Shown here: positions 7,499-9,662 of the stretch, piece after piece
Numbering within the stretch: position 1 is the stretch's first letter
How the letters are laid out: every line of letters begins with the position of its first letter
Assembly (NCBI GenBank): GCA_934149365.1
Contig: CAKPEI010000010.1
Span: 1 to 9,662, forward strand
Length of the DNA: 9,662 nucleotides
Reading direction: 5' to 3'
Origin: an uncultured Clostridia bacterium
GTDB taxonomy: Bacteria; Bacillota; Clostridia; TANB77; CAG-465
Program-made: the position numbers and the translations under genes
Notes under the pieces: generated by a model
Seen by the model: only the letters and a program-made list of their open reading frames with translations
The model's database searches: none
Told to the model about the DNA's origin: nothing

Positions 7499-8149
7499 TT
7501 ATTCAATATATCCTTTATCGATATATTTTCCTCTTTTGAAAATTATGTGCCTTATAGAAGCATTCTCAGGTACCTTGCTATAGTAATAATCTTCAATTGG
7601 TTGGTTTAGTAAAAACATTATAAGTGCTCTTGAAGCATTTCCATGTGTAACAATGATATTCTCTTTGTACTTTGAAGTTTCAAGCCTGGTTTTAACGAAC
7701 AAAGACATTCTGTTATACACATCAAGCATGTTCTCACCATTTTCTAACCTAGCGAAAAAACGTCCTTCAGGCTCGTCATATCTCGCTCTATTTATATACC
7801 TTGAATGAGGTGATATTTCTTCCCACTTATCATAAAACTGAAAATCAAAATCGCCAAAATCTTGCTCTACTAATCTTGGATCTTCAAAATGATCATATTG
7901 TAGACCTCGTATTTCAAGTTCGTTAATTATATGTCTAGCTGTTTGCCTTGTACGTACAAATGGACTTATCCAAATAACCCCGTTATTACTATTCAATGTT
8001 TTTGCAAGTTTTGTACCGGCATATGATGCTTGCAATATACCTCTTGTTGTAAGTTGTATCTTGCTATCTATCACATATTCATCGTTTTCACCAACTAAAC
8101 GAACATTCCCTTCACTTTCGCCATGTCGAACTATATAGATATTTTTCAT
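7499..8149 (-). CDS. Histidine phosphatase superfamily protein
   Basis: A 216-residue cytoplasmic enzyme of the phosphoglycerate mutase-like (branch 1) histidine phosphatase fold. The phosphate pocket is complete: RHGES (8-12) with nucleophile H9, R66 in SPFVRTRQTA (62-71), a likely proton donor E95 in PRLVEQDFG (91-99), and H169 in VTHGNASRA (167-175). It should therefore be catalytically competent, but the fold covers sugar, nucleotide, cofactor and protein phosphatases, and the sequence does not tell which. The ATG overlaps the sigma-factor stop codon (ATGA), with AAAGGAG seven bases upstream inside the sigma gene, so the two are co-transcribed and probably translationally coupled. A strong terminator follows. 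Confidence 0.88.
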   Translation of the reverse strand: MKNIYIVRHGESEGNVRLVGENDEYVIDSKIQLTTRGILQASYAGTKLAKTLNSNNGVIWISPFVRTRQTARHIINELEIRGLQYDHFEDPRLVEQDFGDFDFQFYDKWEEISPHSRYINRARYDEPEGRFFARLENGENMLDVYNRMSLFVKTRLETSKYKENIIVTHGNASRALIMFLLNQPIEDYYYSKVPENASIRHIIFKRGKYIDKGYIE

Positions 8150-9276
8150 ACTCTATCTCCTTTACAAACAGTATAAATGCCTCTTTTTGACGAAGTAATG
8201 TACCCCCGCTTTTTAGCTATATAAATAGCGTTATTAATATCCGCATTTGAAAACTCAGGAAATTTAGTAGATAAATCTTTTCTGAAGAATTCATCTAAGG
8301 AAGTAATATATTCCATTATTTCCCTGCACTTGGAATTACTTTTTGCATTTTTGGTTACATCATTAATTACAGGTGTTAAATTCTTAACAGAATTCTTTTT
8401 ATCTTCTGTAATAGTTTCTTTTTCAACATTTTCCTGCTTTTTAGGCGCTGTCTGAGTTTCAGTGAGTATCGTTTTTTCTTGAGCCATCTTTACCAGTTTT
8501 ATAGAGTATTTATCTATTGTACTTATCAAAGTAGCAATCGTTTCAAAAGACTCTTCAACATTTGGAAAAAAGACACAAACCTTTGGCCCATTTCGTGATA
8601 CATTTACCTGCGACACTTCCCGAGCGCTCTTAAGCAAATTAATTATGATGGTGTTAATCTTTTCCACATCTTCCACCAAGAAAGTTATACTACAGCCATT
8701 AGAATTAATATTCATATGATATGCCTCCTCATATTTTACGTTATTTTTATACATTGTTTGAAGCTTTTTACTAACTCTTGAACAAATTCTAGATATATAT
8801 GATTGTGAAATGTTAAGTAATTCACCCATATACTTCTGGTTTTTACCAGAAATAGCACAAAGCCAAATTACTACTTCACGTACACTTAATCTATTTAATG
8901 CAATATTAAAAACTTTAGTAATTGTATCCAAATCTTCAACTAACTCACTAAAATTGGAGCCAGGAGCTTCAATTACCATACCATAAGTCATTTCATTACC
9001 TTCAAAGTCCGTGTCTATTGCATCATCTAAAGATACAATGTTAAAATTATGCTTGTTGTTTTTTCTAAAATGCATAAATAATTCATTGTTTATACACCTA
9101 GCAGCATACGTTGCAAATTTTGTTGTTCCATTGTATGTCCTTGCTGCTTTAAGTAACCCTATTCTACCAACTTGAACTAAGTCATCGTATTCATAGCCTC
9201 CCTTACTTATTTTCCGAACAAAATAGTGAACTAAGCTATCATTATCTGATATCAATTTACAAATGTCATTTTCCAA
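8146..9276 (-). CDS. Sigma-70 family factor with a long C-terminal extension
   Basis: A 376-residue protein. Residues 10-72 are sigma region 2 (LVHYFVRKI, YEYDDLVQVGRIGLLKAARTY, KFATYAARCINNELFMHFRK), closest in style to the sporulation SigE/SigK/SigG group. Residues about 122-177 are region 4, with a helix-turn-helix around YMGELLNISQSYISRICSRV. Beyond that, where most such factors end, it carries about 190 more residues: an alpha/beta-like segment (about 186-265) with a glycine-containing hairpin, a Lys/Glu/Thr-rich linker (about 268-315), and a winged-helix-like end (about 316-373, from MEYITSLDEFFRKDLSTKF to RGYITSSKRGIYTV). The start is TTG at 9276, supported by AAGGGGG seven bases upstream and the full region 2 that follows; no in-frame ATG precedes region 2. 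Extended -10 promoter at 9350-9378. What it transcribes is unknown. Confidence 0.85.
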   Translation of the reverse strand: MENDICKLISDNDSLVHYFVRKISKGGYEYDDLVQVGRIGLLKAARTYNGTTKFATYAARCINNELFMHFRKNNKHNFNIVSLDDAIDTDFEGNEMTYGMVIEAPGSNFSELVEDLDTITKVFNIALNRLSVREVVIWLCAISGKNQKYMGELLNISQSYISRICSRVSKKLQTMYKNNVKYEEAYHMNINSNGCSITFLVEDVEKINTIIINLLKSAREVSQVNVSRNGPKVCVFFPNVEESFETIATLISTIDKYSIKLVKMAQEKTILTETQTAPKKQENVEKETITEDKKNSVKNLTPVINDVTKNAKSNSKCREIMEYITSLDEFFRKDLSTKFPEFSNADINNAIYIAKKRGYITSSKRGIYTVCKGDRV

Positions 9277-9283
9277 AAAAAGT

Positions 9284-9290
9284 CCCCCTT
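9284..9290 (-). promoter_or_regulatory. Ribosome binding site supporting a TTG start
   Basis: AAGGGGG on the minus strand, seven bases before TTG at 9276-9274. The rare start codon may keep sigma-factor synthesis low. Confidence 0.75.
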
Positions 9291-9349
9291 GTTTAATATA
9301 TTCCTACACATATAATTATATCGTGCACACATCAATAAATCTGCATAGA

Positions 9350-9378
9350 ATTATATCATAAAATTATGTAAATTTCAA
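9350..9378 (-). promoter_or_regulatory. Extended -10 promoter of the sigma factor/phosphatase unit
   Basis: On the minus strand, -35 TTGAAA (9378-9373), 17-base spacer, TGA then -10 TATAAT (9355-9350). It is near consensus for the housekeeping sigma factor. The predicted leader to the TTG is about 65-70 bases. Confidence 0.8.
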
Positions 9379-9456
9379 TGTCAAATATAAACTAGAAATA
9401 AAGATTGATGAATAAAATGTTATAATCTTCATAGGAGTACTTCAATATGTAAAAAA

Positions 9457-9477
9457 GTACAGTAATAGGTACAGTAA
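9457..9477. repeat. Two direct copies of GTACAGTAA with 12-base period
   Basis: GTACAGTAA occurs at 9457-9465 and again at 9469-9477. It lies about 80-100 bases upstream of the sigma promoter and just after a plus-strand -10-like element. It could be a regulator binding site; there is no direct support for that. Confidence 0.45.
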
Positions 9478-9519
9478 CTGGAGAATATTTTTAGAATACA
9501 AATACATTCTTGAATAAAA

Positions 9520-9562
9520 TGAAAAACGCTGCAAGCCACATATTCTGGCTCCTTGCAACGCT
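9520..9562 (-). terminator. Second terminator-like hairpin downstream of tRNA-Asn
   Basis: Arms 9525-9538 and 9546-9562 pair over 14 positions (two G-U) with a 3-base bulge and a 7-base loop. On the minus strand the stem runs into TTTTTC. It lies downstream of the first tRNA terminator and upstream of the sigma promoter, insulating the sigma unit from readthrough. Confidence 0.75.
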
Positions 9563-9576
9563 TGTATATATATAGC

Positions 9577-9599
9577 AAAAGCTAGGCTCTTGCCTAGCT
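9577..9599 (-). terminator. Terminator immediately after tRNA-Asn
   Basis: GCTAGGC (9581-9587) pairs with GCCTAGC (9592-9598) across a 4-base loop, with one more A-T pair outside. On the minus strand TTTTGC follows. It begins four bases after the tRNA CCA end. Confidence 0.85.
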
Positions 9600-9602
9600 A
9601 TT

Positions 9603-9662
9603 TGGCTCCTCAAGTTGGACTCGAACCAACGACCTATCGGTTAACAGCCGAGCGCTCTACCG
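9603..9662 (-). tRNA. tRNA-Asn (anticodon GTT), 5' end beyond the window
   Basis: Reading the minus strand, the window holds the 3' D-arm, an anticodon arm with loop CTGTTAA (anticodon GTT), a 5-base variable region, a T arm with stem GTTGG/CCAAC and loop TTCGAGT, the 3' acceptor strand TTGAGGA, discriminator G and an encoded CCA (9605-9603). The 5' acceptor strand and the start of the D-arm are cut off at 9662. The outermost anticodon-stem pair appears to be C-T, so that stem has four firm pairs. Confidence 0.95.

Larger units (their letters stand above)
9277..9602. other. Intergenic region between the sigma gene and tRNA-Asn
   Basis: No coding sequence is apparent in these 326 bases. From left to right they hold the sigma-gene ribosome binding site, a strong minus-strand promoter, a plus-strand extended -10 (9418-9426), a short direct repeat (9457-9477) and two hairpin terminators facing the sigma gene. 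The stretch 9478-9520 shows nothing I can assign. Confidence 0.7.

Noticed and set aside
7384..7506. An N-terminal extension of 41 residues on the ABC ATPase, starting at an ATG at 7506
   Set aside because: It overlaps the phosphatase stop, runs through a 13-pair terminator and has no ribosome binding site. GTG at 7383 has an ideal one and gives the family's normal N-terminus.
9315..9320. A second minus-strand TATAAT closer to the sigma gene
   Set aside because: No acceptable -35 lies 16-18 bases upstream (CAGATT at 17), and the 9350-9378 promoter is far better.
9433..9452. Possible small ORF on the plus strand with AGGAG followed by an ATG at 9447
   Set aside because: The ATG is followed at once by TAA, so no peptide can be made.
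9546..9553. TGGCTCCT, matching the tRNA-Asn 3' end at 9603-9610, as a trace of an integration site
   Set aside because: Only eight bases match, there is no integrase or element between the copies, and the motif is part of the second hairpin's stem.

Overview
The window is AT-rich DNA with strong AGGAGG-type ribosome binding sites, short intergenic gaps, SigA-like promoters and many U-tailed hairpin terminators. Gene content (an SigE/SigK-like sigma factor, a COG2509-type flavoprotein, a DUF2207-like membrane protein, a stand-alone GT51 transglycosylase, a MacB/FtsX-type exporter) points to a low-GC Gram-positive of the class Clostridia. I cannot name the genus.

Layout, left to right. The left edge holds the 5' end of a minus-strand gene (1-112) whose reading frame is interrupted after 12 codons by a pure (AG)15 dinucleotide tract. 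This looks like a phase-variable switch, but the gene runs off the window. A divergent intergenic region with two good promoters follows, then a plus-strand FAD-dependent oxidoreductase (369-1751). A bidirectional terminator separates it from convergent minus-strand genes, and everything to the right is on the minus strand. In map order these are a DUF2207-like membrane protein (1802-2794), an unrecognised 135-residue cytoplasmic protein (2912-3319), a three-gene unit read right to left as ABC ATPase, large FtsX-type permease, GT51 transglycosylase (7383 down to 3456), a two-gene unit of sigma factor then histidine phosphatase (9276 down to 7499), and the 3' part of a tRNA-Asn gene at the right edge.

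Transcription units. Hairpin terminators close the tRNA (two in tandem), the sigma/phosphatase pair, the ABC/transglycosylase unit and, more weakly, the 135-residue gene. Clear promoters precede the sigma gene, the 135-residue gene, the DUF2207-like gene, the flavoprotein and the left-edge gene. Only the ABC unit lacks an obvious one. Three minus-strand genes begin with TTG or GTG instead of ATG, and two translated starts need correction on ribosome-binding-site grounds.

How the genes may work together. The ABC exporter and the transglycosylase lie 17 bases apart and plausibly share a cell-envelope role. The sigma factor carries an unusual C-terminal extension (an alpha/beta-like segment, a charged linker and a winged-helix-like end) and overlaps its phosphatase partner by four bases. 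This suggests a regulated sigma factor with a co-translated enzyme, but the signal and targets are unknown. The strongest candidates for something undescribed are the repeat-interrupted left-edge gene and the extended sigma factor.
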